Below, piece by piece: positions 33,542-41,938 of a stretch of DNA of 64,000 nucleotides. Positions within the stretch are counted from its first letter, which is position 1. Each line of letters opens with the position of its first letter. The position numbers and the translations under genes were made by a program. Under the pieces are notes generated by a model. The model was not told where the DNA came from and ran no database searches. It worked only from the letters and a program-made list of their open reading frames with translations. The stretch comes from Ferruginibacter paludis (lineage in GTDB: Bacteria; Bacteroidota; Bacteroidia; Chitinophagales; Chitinophagaceae), in contig NZ_JAUFQJ010000023.1 in assembly GCF_030409685.1 (NCBI RefSeq), positions 38,697 through 102,696 on the forward strand, given 5' to 3'.

Positions 33542-35455
33542 TTAATTCTGCTGCTCCGCATCTTTTTTCTTCGCAATTTCTTCCAGCAGTTTTAAACCCA
33601 ACAAACCACTGATCGGACCGTTGGCGCCATCACCTCCCCCGCCAATTAAAATGTCAGGCATAATTTTTATGTTTTGTGCACCGATGGCTTCCATCACTTT
33701 TAACTGCGTAAAATTATTGCCGCCCATCGCTTCCACTGAAAGCTTGTAAGACTCTGCATTTGATTTACCAATGGCAAGAATTCTTTCAGCTTCAGCGTTA
33801 CCGGTGAGGCTGATTTGTTCAGCGTTTGCTTTTGCCAGCAATTCAATCTGCTCAGCATTTGCTTTCGCTAATACGCGGATTTTTTCTGCATCACCATTTG
33901 CCAACAACCTTAACCTGTCCGCTTCTGCGGTAGATTGTAAACGAACACTGTTTGCTTCACCTGTCGCTTTTTTAACGGAGGCATCTGCAATACGCTCTGC
34001 AATCAACACGCCCTGGTCGGCTTTTACAATTTCCTTTTGTATGTCGGCAATCGCTGTTTCTTTTTCCAGCGTTTGTCGTGTTTCCTGCGCCTTCATTTCT
34101 GTTTCGTAGGTTACTTTTTGTTCTTCCGCTATTTTACGATCGGTTAATGTTTTCATTAAACTTTCGGGAGGAACGATATCACCTATCAGTGTGTCCACAC
34201 CGTTTACGTTGTATTGATCCAGCACTTTACCAATGTGCATCCTGGCGGATTCCTGGCGTTCCTTACGGGTTCCTAAGAACGCAATTACATCACTGTCCTG
34301 TGCACTGTTACGAAAGTAGTTGCCAATGGTTGGTTCCAACACCTGGCTCACCAGGTTGTTCATGTTACCGAAACGTGCAATTACCTTGGGCGCCTCTGTT
34401 GTAGGTATGTGTATAATTTGCGACACGTCCAGGTTAAAAGGGAAACCATCTTTACTACGTACGGTAATGGTAGATAAATGTTTATCCAGCTGATGACTTT
34501 CACTTCTTGCATTGGCCCAGTTTAATACCAGGTTGGTAGTGGGCACCAGTTCAACTTTCATAATAAAAGGATTGATGGGATATTTTCCGGGTCCCAAAGG
34601 TTCTGCCCAAACACCTTTGCTTCCTTTGGCCACGATGTTGCCATGCTTGAATTCTATACCACTCAGGTCAACGCCTTCGCCCCCCACATAACTGATCACC
34701 ACGCCTACATGCCCAATGGCAATTTCCGTCATGCTCACCATTTCAACTTTTGTAAACCAGGGATTTAAAAAATAAGTACCGGCCAGTATCACCTGCTCCT
34801 GCAAGCCTTTATAACCGCCATTGTTCATAAAAATATCAACGTCCTGGAATTTATTATGGCCTTCAATGATCTTTCCCGCAATCTGCCCTTCTTCCAGCGG
34901 TTTACCTTCTTGTGTTGTAACAACGCCCACAGCATTGTCGGGAATGCTGGTCATGTCCGTCATTTCAACACTGAACAAAAAAGTGTTGATACGGTAGGAA
35001 CCGGGCGCTATAATGGCTGTCTGCCTTCCTTTGCGGCCACCGTTTTTTAAAAAGGCTACTGCATCCTGGTAGCTGTCGCAGTTTACCTTTCGACCCAAAA
35101 TGCTGCCTGTTTCCAGTTCGGCACCGTCCTTAGCCAGTATTAAACCAAGCTGACCTGTTGGAATGATGATGAATGGCTGAAAAGTAATATCGTACTGCCA
35201 TATCCATTTGCCGAAATACATACCGGGTGGTAATGTTTGCGCCTGGAAACCTGCTTCACCATCAGTGGCTACGATGCGGCCTTCAGGTAATTGTTGTTTG
35301 CCAAACAGTACAAATTTTTTGGTTACGAGACCAATCCTGTCTTCGGGCACAATTACAACGCCTGCAAATACACGTAGAATAAATTTGTATAAAATCAATA
35401 CAAGTAGAGGGATACCAATGATCAATCCCCATTTGATGAGTTCATGCGTTTCCAT
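33542..35455 (-). CDS. Flotillin-like SPFH protein with four vault-like N-terminal repeats
   Basis: The 637-residue protein has an N-terminal membrane helix (about 10-33), four tandem beta-type repeats of roughly 60-75 residues (about 36-97, 98-170, 171-244, 245-305), an SPFH/band-7 domain (about 305-430), a long coiled coil (about 435-575) and a Gly-rich tail (ILIGGGGDGANG). Each repeat opens with a V/I-P-x3-G-L-V type strand and closes on a turn such as LPPGMYFGKWIW, IAPGSYRINTFLFSVEM, ILAGTYFLNPWFTKVEM or LGPGKYPINPFIMKVEL. The coiled coil holds 11-residue repeats (KANAEQIELLA, KANAEQISLTG). The layout parallels major vault protein as well as flotillins. It probably forms a membrane-attached oligomer; the role is inferred. 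Confidence 0.82.
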   Translation of the reverse strand: METHELIKWGLIIGIPLLVLILYKFILRVFAGVVIVPEDRIGLVTKKFVLFGKQQLPEGRIVATDGEAGFQAQTLPPGMYFGKWIWQYDITFQPFIIIPTGQLGLILAKDGAELETGSILGRKVNCDSYQDAVAFLKNGGRKGRQTAIIAPGSYRINTFLFSVEMTDMTSIPDNAVGVVTTQEGKPLEEGQIAGKIIEGHNKFQDVDIFMNNGGYKGLQEQVILAGTYFLNPWFTKVEMVSMTEIAIGHVGVVISYVGGEGVDLSGIEFKHGNIVAKGSKGVWAEPLGPGKYPINPFIMKVELVPTTNLVLNWANARSESHQLDKHLSTITVRSKDGFPFNLDVSQIIHIPTTEAPKVIARFGNMNNLVSQVLEPTIGNYFRNSAQDSDVIAFLGTRKERQESARMHIGKVLDQYNVNGVDTLIGDIVPPESLMKTLTDRKIAEEQKVTYETEMKAQETRQTLEKETAIADIQKEIVKADQGVLIAERIADASVKKATGEANSVRLQSTAEADRLRLLANGDAEKIRVLAKANAEQIELLAKANAEQISLTGNAEAERILAIGKSNAESYKLSVEAMGGNNFTQLKVMEAIGAQNIKIMPDILIGGGGDGANGPISGLLGLKLLEEIAKKKDAEQQN

Positions 35456-35598
35456 GTTAATGTTGGTTTAGGTTTTAGTGAAATATTAGTGGTAAGGAAC
35501 AGATTGCAGGTGTTAGGCAAGGCAATGAGTTTTGATTGCTAAAGCTATTCAATTCGCTTAAAATGACGGTTTATTTTTTGCCAGTCATGTGTGCTGCT

Positions 35599-35629
35599 GT
35601 AAAGCTTCATTGGCGTCGCACGCTTTTAC
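35599..35629 (+). repeat. GGCGTCGCAC hairpin repeat, copy A
   Basis: The stem GTAAA(GC) / (GC)TTTTAC, closed by one bulged T, encloses a loop with GGCGTCGCAC. Related copies occur at 41939-41966, 48771-48801, 55660-55690 and, inverted, 50235-50264. All are intergenic. Confidence 0.7.
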
Positions 35630-35861
35630 AACAGTTCATTATTGTACAATAATTTGTAAGCGCCTGCCTTGAAGAAAAAGCCGCAATGGTTAAACCGTCA
35701 AAAAAAATCGTGAAGAACAATTGTTCGGTAGCCTCTCGCCTTAAGCATTTTGCTTTAAGCTTTATGCCTTGTATCCGGGCGGAGGTGTGTTGAAGTTGTT
35801 AAGAATAAAATCTTTTAAGAAGTAGATTACCTTATCAGAATCGGGTTTCATTGTTTAGTTA

Positions 35862-35899
35862 TTACGGATGTAAAGATTGTACAAACTATACATCCGTAA
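35862..35899. repeat. 38-bp near-perfect palindrome
   Basis: Arms TTACGGATGTA (35862-35872) and TACATCCGTAA (35889-35899) are exact, and the centre TTGTACAA is itself palindromic. Only four positions in 38 break the symmetry. It lies 47 bp after the stop of the SGNH lipoprotein gene. It could be a dimeric regulator site, a cruciform or a hairpin; there is no U-tract. Confidence 0.6.
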
Positions 35900-35946
35900 A
35901 AGCGGAACAGGGATGAGCGGTAACTTCGTTTACACAACAGCATCAT

Positions 35947-36693
35947 TTATTGTAGCGCCGCTTTTATGACCGGTACCAATGCCTGTGCCCAAACAGTATA
36001 TTCAGCGCCGGAAGGGTGCAGCCCATCCGCTGCAATAAGTGATGGATCATTTGCAGCCAGCCTTGTAAAGCCGGTAACATCCACGTATTGAACGCCAGCC
36101 TGCTGGGCGATACTTCTGTTCACCGCATTAAATTCATCTATTTCTTTTGCGATGAGCGCAGTATCACTACGGCTTGCAAAAGGCGTAACGCTATAATCAG
36201 GAATGGACAACACGATTACCCTGTTTTTACGATTGCCTGCATATTGTATGGCCCGGTTTAGCAGTAGTAAAAATTCCCTTCCATACTCATCTTTAGGCCG
36301 GTTTTGGTATTGGTTATTCACACCAATCAACAAGGTCACGATATCATACACAGGCCTCGGTGGATCTGTTTCAGCAAGAAAACCCAGTAAATTTCCTGTA
36401 GTCCAGCCTGATACAGCGATTATATCAGGTTGTGTACATTCTATTTTTTCCTGATTTAGCAATTTTGCCGTTTGAACGGGGAAACGGTCGGCGGCGTTAA
36501 CAGATTGACCGATAGTATATGAATCGCCCAGTGCAAGAAATGAAACCTGGGAGGAATCATTTACTACGACGGGTACTGTGGCAACGAGGGTATCCGGTTT
36601 TACTTCGCCTTTCCATTGTTGCATGTGCTGCGGTTTGGTACACGATAAGAGTGCATATAAAATCCAGCAATATAGCAGCCCCGATTTATACAT
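35947..36693 (-). CDS. SGNH/GDSL hydrolase lipoprotein
   Basis: The 248-residue product has a lipoprotein signal (YCWILYALLSC, Cys about residue 17) and an SGNH esterase domain: SFLALGDSYTIGQSVNAADR (Ser nucleophile), DIIAVSGWTTGNLL, VTLLIGVNNQYQNR (block III G-x-N) and ADGLHPSGAEYTVWA (catalytic Asp/His). It is probably anchored to a membrane facing the periplasm, hydrolysing an ester or acting on a lysophospholipid or acyl-glycan. The substrate is unknown. The start at 36693 is preferred because it places the lipobox properly. The phosphorylase terminator lies just upstream. Confidence 0.83.
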   Translation of the reverse strand: MYKSGLLYCWILYALLSCTKPQHMQQWKGEVKPDTLVATVPVVVNDSSQVSFLALGDSYTIGQSVNAADRFPVQTAKLLNQEKIECTQPDIIAVSGWTTGNLLGFLAETDPPRPVYDIVTLLIGVNNQYQNRPKDEYGREFLLLLNRAIQYAGNRKNRVIVLSIPDYSVTPFASRSDTALIAKEIDEFNAVNRSIAQQAGVQYVDVTGFTRLAANDPSLIAADGLHPSGAEYTVWAQALVPVIKAALQ

Positions 36694-36738
36694 ACGCAAA
36701 TTAACGGATTTAAACCCTAAAAGGTTCGCCGTGAGCAC

Positions 36739-36765
36739 AAAAAAAGCCTCTTTGCAGAGGCTTTT
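36739..36765 (-). terminator. Terminator of the GT35 phosphorylase gene
   Basis: A 10-bp stem (36742-36751 with 36756-36765; core GCCTCT/AGAGGC) with a 4-nt loop ends in seven T residues on the minus strand, 18 bp after the phosphorylase stop. Confidence 0.85.
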
Positions 36766-36782
36766 GAATCATTTTTACGTGC

Positions 36783-38435
36783 TTATTTATACAGAATCTT
36801 ATAATACTCATCTGCCATACGGTTACTGTCAAATTGCACTTGTACGTCATTCATGCCATTCTTTACAATGTCTCTCCAGGTATCTTTCTGATCGTAGTAC
36901 AAAGGAAGAATCTGATTTTCAAGTATATCGTACAATTGGTTCAGATCATATTCGTCCTGCTCCTGCACATGAATATTTTCATAATCAATCGGGGGCACCA
37001 CAAAACCATTGTTGCCGTTGTGAATAAATTCGCAAATCCAGCCGTCGTTGGTACTAAAATTTACCGCCCCGTTCATAGCAGCCGTCATGCCGCTTGTACC
37101 GCTGGCTTCCCTCGGCACCCTGGGGTTGTTTAGCCAAACATCTGCCGCCTGTTTTAACCTTTTACTTAAAGCCAATTCATAACCCACACAAACAGCCACA
37201 TTTTTATATTGCTTGCTTAAATGTACCAGGTGGTTAAAATCGTTTATGGCAGGATAATCCAGCGGGTATGGTTTACCAGCCCAGATAATCTGCACCGGAT
37301 GTTTGGTATTTTTTAATAAAGCTTCAAAGCGTTTATGATCACGTGTTAATAATTCGGCTCTTTTGTAACCTGCAAAGCGGCGGGCCCAAACAATAGTCAG
37401 TACATCCGGGTCCATTAGCTTGCCCGTTTGATCTGCCACAATATCCATGGCTCTTTTTTTCAAAAACCGTTTACGGTCATCAAACCAAACATCGTTGCCT
37501 TCGGATTTGGCTTTATACATTTGTTTGTCTGCCCAGTAAGTCCAGTTTTGTGCATTGGTTATAGCCTTAATTTCGCAAATACCTTCATACTTACCCCACA
37601 TTTTACGACTTACTTCGCCATGCAGCTGTGATACACCATTGGCCAGTTTCGCAAATCGCAATGCAGCGAGTGAATGATTAAACTGGTCGTCTTTAATGCC
37701 GGTTAGCCTTCGTACTTCTTCTAAAGGCATGCCGCAGAAATAACTCATTTTCTGGCAAAGAAATATATCATGCTTTTCATTGCCCGCTTCTTCAGGCGTA
37801 TGGGTTGTAAATACAAGTCGCTTGCGCACATCTTCCAAGTTGCCAAATTTTCTATACAGGTAAAAAGCGGCACTGATAGCATGGGCTTCATTTAAATGAT
37901 ACAGTTCAGGATTGAAATTGATTTCATCCATCAGCTTGGCACCTCCAACACCCAGTAAGATAAACTGGGCTACCTTGGTGGCCACATTACCGTCATACAA
38001 ACGATGGGTAATGGTTTGGCTAACATAATCATTCTCTGGTAAGTCGGTGCTCAATAAAAACATTGGCGCACTCTTAAATGTCTCCGGATTCAGGTACCAT
38101 ACTTTTACCCAAACCGGGTGATCGTGAATGTTAATCTGAAACTTGATGCCGGTATCTTCTAAAAAATTGTAGATCTTTTCATTCCATTGCACCTGCAATG
38201 TCTGGTCAGCATTACGGGCCTGGTCGTAGTAGCCATATTTCCATAAAATACCTATGCCGACCAAATTCTGTTTTAATTCATATGCACTGCGCATATGAGA
38301 GCCGGATAAAAACCCAAGGCCGCCGCTGTAAATTTTTAAGGGCTGATGCACTGCAAACTCCATGGAAAAGTAAGCGATTCTTTTGCTGTAATTGTCGTCG
38401 ACTGGATAAGGGACTTTGTAATTATTAAAACTCAT
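36783..38435 (-). CDS. GT35 alpha-glucan phosphorylase-like protein lacking the PLP lysine
   Basis: The 550-residue protein matches the short (TIGR02094-type) glycogen/starch phosphorylase branch: RIAYFSMEFAVHQPLKIYSG, LGFLSGSHMRSAYEL, FTTHTPEEAGNEKHD, TIVWARRFAGYKRAELLTRD and a C-terminal GT-B lobe. The family releases glucose-1-phosphate from alpha-glucans using pyridoxal phosphate bound to a lysine in EASGxxxMK. Here the motif reads EASGTSGMTAAMNGAVN: Thr451 replaces that lysine, encoded by ACG at 37083-37085. It may therefore be inactive, use PLP differently or have another function. An upstream ATG at 38525 would add 30 unrelated residues. It is monocistronic with its own terminator. Confidence 0.85.
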   Translation of the reverse strand: MSFNNYKVPYPVDDNYSKRIAYFSMEFAVHQPLKIYSGGLGFLSGSHMRSAYELKQNLVGIGILWKYGYYDQARNADQTLQVQWNEKIYNFLEDTGIKFQINIHDHPVWVKVWYLNPETFKSAPMFLLSTDLPENDYVSQTITHRLYDGNVATKVAQFILLGVGGAKLMDEINFNPELYHLNEAHAISAAFYLYRKFGNLEDVRKRLVFTTHTPEEAGNEKHDIFLCQKMSYFCGMPLEEVRRLTGIKDDQFNHSLAALRFAKLANGVSQLHGEVSRKMWGKYEGICEIKAITNAQNWTYWADKQMYKAKSEGNDVWFDDRKRFLKKRAMDIVADQTGKLMDPDVLTIVWARRFAGYKRAELLTRDHKRFEALLKNTKHPVQIIWAGKPYPLDYPAINDFNHLVHLSKQYKNVAVCVGYELALSKRLKQAADVWLNNPRVPREASGTSGMTAAMNGAVNFSTNDGWICEFIHNGNNGFVVPPIDYENIHVQEQDEYDLNQLYDILENQILPLYYDQKDTWRDIVKNGMNDVQVQFDSNRMADEYYKILYK

Positions 38436-38849
38436 AATAACAGGTAAAATTTTTAGGACCGCAAGATAATTGGATATTTCCAGAAAAACGCCCGTTGCGA
38501 AACAAATATTGTGTACAAAATACATATATCCGCTGCCTTAAAAATAAAACTACAGCGGCGTAAAATACAGTCTACACAATACTTTTATAATGTTAGAATT
38601 GCACAGAACGGCTACTCCTGTTATGTTTCATGCCACCGGAAACGTTTGCAGTCAATCGCCGTCGATACCAGTGCGAATAGTCAGGCTAGACAATCATAGC
38701 ATGCCGTGGATAACTTAACCGGCAGAACGTTTTGAAATGAAAAGAGGAAACACTCATATCAACTCAATGGCCCGCGATTAAAATGTAACCATGTCTTACG
38801 TAAAACAAAATCAACTTTTGTGTCGTGCATGTGGCACCGGTAGCCACGG
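38436..38849. other. Gene-free stretch between the phosphorylase and RidA genes
   Basis: I see no convincing gene, repeat or terminator in these 414 bp. Short open frames here lack start context and similarity to known proteins. Confidence 0.6.
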
Positions 38850-39230
38850 TTATGGAATTATGGCAGTTACTTCAATTTCTATCAGCAGATCACTATTGAT
38901 CAATGCTTTTACTTCAACCATCGTTGCCACTGGTTTTATAGCGGCAAAAAATTCTCCGTGCGCTCTACCTATCAATTCCCAGTCATTTATATTGGTTACA
39001 AACATCCGGGTACGCACTACATCGTTTAATGAACTGCCAAGATCCTGCAAAGCTTGTTCTATCTTTTGAAAAATAAATACTGTTTGCGCATATACATCGC
39101 CTTCGCCCACGAGTGTATCGCCGTCCATGGCAGTTGTACCTGCTACCTCGATGATATTACCAACTTTAACTGCCCTTGAATAGCCAACAATGTCTTCCCA
39201 GGGCGAACCTGAACCAATTTGTTTCCGCAT
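38850..39230 (-). CDS. RidA/YjgF family protein (reactive enamine/imine deaminase type)
   Basis: The 126-residue trimeric-fold protein shows AVKVGNIIEVAGTTAMDG, DVYAQTVFIFQKIEQAL, the conserved Arg in VVRTRMFVTNINDWE, and IEIEVTAIIP at the C terminus. RidA proteins hydrolyse 2-aminoacrylate and related imines, while paralogues act in specialised catabolism. The SPWEDIVGYSRAV opening is typical of a Rid subgroup distinct from E. coli RidA. It is divergent from mntR. Confidence 0.88.
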   Translation of the reverse strand: MRKQIGSGSPWEDIVGYSRAVKVGNIIEVAGTTAMDGDTLVGEGDVYAQTVFIFQKIEQALQDLGSSLNDVVRTRMFVTNINDWELIGRAHGEFFAAIKPVATMVEVKALINSDLLIEIEVTAIIP

Positions 39231-39309
39231 ATTTTAAAAATTGAATTACAAGATACAAAACCGGGTAATCCCGCCGAATTTAAAATTGTTGGAAATGCCA
39301 TTCATTTTT

Positions 39310-39336
39310 TTTAGATTTACCTAAATTTAAATTTAG
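39310..39336 (+). promoter_or_regulatory. Probable MntR/DtxR operator and core promoter
   Basis: The site holds TTAGATTTACCTAA (11 of 14 match to the DtxR-type TTAGGTTAGCCTAA) overlapping a perfect 16-bp palindrome CTAAATTTAAATTTAG (39321-39336). It ends 5 bp before the mntR ATG, so binding would block initiation, consistent with autoregulation. Confidence 0.55.
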
Positions 39337-39341
39337 CCTCT

Positions 39342-40001
39342 ATGAATTTTTCTGTTTCAGAAGAAAACTATATCAAAAGCATTTATCACCTGCAGCAGCA
39401 AACGGCTACTGTAACCACCAATTCGCTGGCCAATGAATTGCGTACCAAACCGGCTTCCGTTACGGACATGCTGAAGAAGCTGCAAACCAAACAACTGGTG
39501 GAATACGAAAAATACCGGGGCTTTAAACTGAATGCTACGGGCAACAAAATAGCCCTTGGTATTGTACGCCGGCACCGATTGTGGGAATTTTTCCTGGTGA
39601 ACAAACTGGGTTTTGAATGGGATAAAGTACATGCCATTGCCGAAGAACTGGAACATGTAAGCAGCATGGAACTGATCAAAAAGCTGGATGCCTTTTTAAA
39701 CTTTCCGCAAACAGATCCGCATGGCGACCCGATACCGGATACCAATGGCAAAATCACGGTGATAAAGCAATTGAGCCTGGCAGATATTGCGGTAAAAAAA
39801 AATGTAGTAGTAAGTTCCGTAAGCAACCAAAGCCCTGAAATGCTGGAAATGCTGAAGCACTACCATATCGGCATCGGCACCAGTTTAAAAGTAAACAAAC
39901 ATTTCACCTTTGATGGCTCGGTAGAAATTAAAGTTGTTCAGCAAAACCCCTGCGTCATCAGCGAGCAGGTGGCCAAAAACATATTTGTGCACCATGACTA
40001 A
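39342..40001 (+). CDS. mntR: Metal-dependent DtxR/MntR-family transcriptional regulator
   Basis: The 219-residue regulator has an N-terminal winged helix (SEENYIKSIYHLQQQ, ANELRTKPASVTDMLKKL), a metal-binding dimerisation domain (GIVRRHRLWEFFLVNKLGF, VHAIAEELEHVSSMELIKKL, PQTDPHGDPIPD) and a C-terminal SH3/FeoA-like domain (about residues 145-219). It senses Mn2+ or Fe2+ and represses metal importers. The start codon of the Nramp transporter overlaps its last 8 bp, so regulator and target are coupled. A palindromic operator candidate lies immediately upstream. Confidence 0.92.
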   Translation: MNFSVSEENYIKSIYHLQQQTATVTTNSLANELRTKPASVTDMLKKLQTKQLVEYEKYRGFKLNATGNKIALGIVRRHRLWEFFLVNKLGFEWDKVHAIAEELEHVSSMELIKKLDAFLNFPQTDPHGDPIPDTNGKITVIKQLSLADIAVKKNVVVSSVSNQSPEMLEMLKHYHIGIGTSLKVNKHFTFDGSVEIKVVQQNPCVISEQVAKNIFVHHD

Positions 40002-41874
40002 TTTTTCTCACACAGACACTTCCCTCAGCGAAGTGCACCAAAGTATTGATACCACTACCGGTAAAAAGACAGGCTTCCGCAAAATCCTGTCTTTCCTCGG
40101 GCCGGCCTACCTTATCAGTGTCGGCTATATGGACCCCGGCAACTGGGCTACCGATCTTGCAGGTGGCAGTAAGTTTGGTTATACGCTGATCTGGGTATTA
40201 TTGATGAGTAACCTGATGGCCCTCCTGTTACAGGGCCTTTCTGCAAGGTTGGGCATTGTTCGCGGCCGCGACCTGGCACAGGCTAACAGGGAAGCTTATC
40301 CGAAAGCGGTTAATTTTATTCTATACATTTTTGCAGAAATTGCCATCGCCGCCTGCGACCTTGCAGAGGTGCTTGGTATGGCCATCGGTATACAACTGTT
40401 GACCGGTTTGCCGCTTGTATGGGGTGTATCTATTACTGTACTGGATACGTTCCTCCTGCTATTTTTACAACGCCTCGGCATGCGGAAGATGGAGGCATTT
40501 ATCATTACGCTGGTGGCAATAGTAGCCATCTCTTTTTTGATTGAAATTATTTTTGCAAAGCCTGACCTGGGAGAAGTAGCGCTTGGTTTTATACCACATA
40601 CCCTGTCAGACGAAGCACTTTATATTGCAATTGGTATCATCGGTGCTACGGTAATGCCGCATAATTTATACCTGCACTCTGCATTGGTACAAACCAGAAA
40701 AATTGACCGCACAGATGCAGGCATAAAACAAGCGCTTAAATTTAACCGCATCGATACCACCATTGCATTAAACCTTGCATTTTTTGTAAATGCTGCTATA
40801 CTTGTTTTGGCGGCCACCGTGTTTTTTAAAACAGGCAATTCGCACGTGGCAGAAATAAAAGAAGCCCATCGCTTACTGCCAGGTTTTTTAGGCAACCTGG
40901 CACCCAAAATATTTGCCATCGCCCTCATCGCCGCCGGCCAAAGCAGTACAGTTACCGGTACCCTTGCCGGCCAGATTATTATGGAAGGCTATTTAAGCCT
41001 AAGGGTCAATCCCTGGGTACGCCGTTTGATTACCCGGCTGCTGGCCATTATACCAGCCCTGCTGGTCATTATTATTTATGGCGAAGACAATGCTGATGGA
41101 CTACTCATTTTCAGCCAGGTTATTTTAAGCATTCAATTAGGCTTTGCCATTATTCCGTTGATTCATTTTGTGAGTGATAAAAAAACAATGGGTAATTTTT
41201 CTATCAATACCATTACAAAAATTGCTGCATGGGCCATCGCTGCGATACTGGTTTTTTTAAATTTAAAAATGATTATCAACGAGGCTTCCGGCGTTTTTTT
41301 AACCGGCAGTTTAATTGCTAAATCAGCCCTTTCGCTTGCTGGCTTATTGTTCACTTTTCTATTGCTGTACATTATCATTTTCCCCTGGCTTGATAAAAGA
41401 AAAAAGAAAGCATCCATACAAATGCATGCTGATATCAATACGATTAAAGAACTGGTTATACCTCAATTTAGCCGCATCGCCATCGCTCTTGATTTTAGTG
41501 AAAACGATGAAAAACTACTTGCCTTTGCTTTGGGCCAGGGAAAGCAACAAACCAGGTATGTGCTGGTGCATATTGTTGAAAGCGCCTCGGCAAAACTGTT
41601 GGGTAAAGAAAGTGATGACTACGAAACACGCAAGGATCAGGAACGAATGGATTTTTATGTGGACTATTTAAAAAACCTGGGCCACACTGCGGAAGGTTAT
41701 CTAGGTTTTAGAAACCGGTCCAAAGAAATTGTACGGATTGTAAAAGACATCAATGCGGATATGCTGGTTGTGGGAGCTCACGGCCATACCGGTTTAAAAG
41801 ATTTTATTTATGGCGAAACGGTCAATACAGTCCGGCACGAATTAAAAATACCCGTATTGATTGTGAATGTTTAG
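39994..41874 (+). CDS. mntH: Nramp divalent metal transporter fused to a UspA domain
   Basis: The 626-residue protein has an Nramp core (about residues 30-450, some eleven helices) with the metal-binding motifs YMDPGNWATDLAGG and ATVMPHNLYLHSAL, which import Mn2+/Fe2+ by proton coupling at the inner membrane. After the last helix and a KRKKKAS linker, a UspA-type domain (about 480-626) begins at FSRIAIALDFSENDE and ends with VVGAHGHTGLKDFIYGET. The nucleotide motif G-2x-G-9x-G-S/T reads G-E there, so ATP binding is uncertain. The fused domain may tie transport to nucleotide or stress state. Start overlaps mntR by 8 bp. Confidence 0.92.
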   Translation: MTNFSHTDTSLSEVHQSIDTTTGKKTGFRKILSFLGPAYLISVGYMDPGNWATDLAGGSKFGYTLIWVLLMSNLMALLLQGLSARLGIVRGRDLAQANREAYPKAVNFILYIFAEIAIAACDLAEVLGMAIGIQLLTGLPLVWGVSITVLDTFLLLFLQRLGMRKMEAFIITLVAIVAISFLIEIIFAKPDLGEVALGFIPHTLSDEALYIAIGIIGATVMPHNLYLHSALVQTRKIDRTDAGIKQALKFNRIDTTIALNLAFFVNAAILVLAATVFFKTGNSHVAEIKEAHRLLPGFLGNLAPKIFAIALIAAGQSSTVTGTLAGQIIMEGYLSLRVNPWVRRLITRLLAIIPALLVIIIYGEDNADGLLIFSQVILSIQLGFAIIPLIHFVSDKKTMGNFSINTITKIAAWAIAAILVFLNLKMIINEASGVFLTGSLIAKSALSLAGLLFTFLLLYIIIFPWLDKRKKKASIQMHADINTIKELVIPQFSRIAIALDFSENDEKLLAFALGQGKQQTRYVLVHIVESASAKLLGKESDDYETRKDQERMDFYVDYLKNLGHTAEGYLGFRNRSKEIVRIVKDINADMLVVGAHGHTGLKDFIYGETVNTVRHELKIPVLIVNV

Positions 41875-41938
41875 AACCGTCTCATAATAGAAGTATAAAA
41901 TTTAAGCTATTTTTTTGGCCGGGCTAAGAAGCTTTGTG

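Larger units (their letters stand above)
35456..35946. other. Gene-free stretch with several hairpins
   Basis: The 491-bp gap between two minus-strand genes holds a copy of the GGCGTCGCAC hairpin repeat (35599-35629), an imperfect hairpin around CTTAAGCA..TGCTTTAAG near 35740, and a 38-bp near-palindrome (35862-35899). No protein-coding potential was convincing. Confidence 0.7.

Noticed and set aside
38511..38849. Short open frames between the phosphorylase and ridA genes
   Set aside because: No recognisable motif, promoter or start context; sequence looks non-coding.
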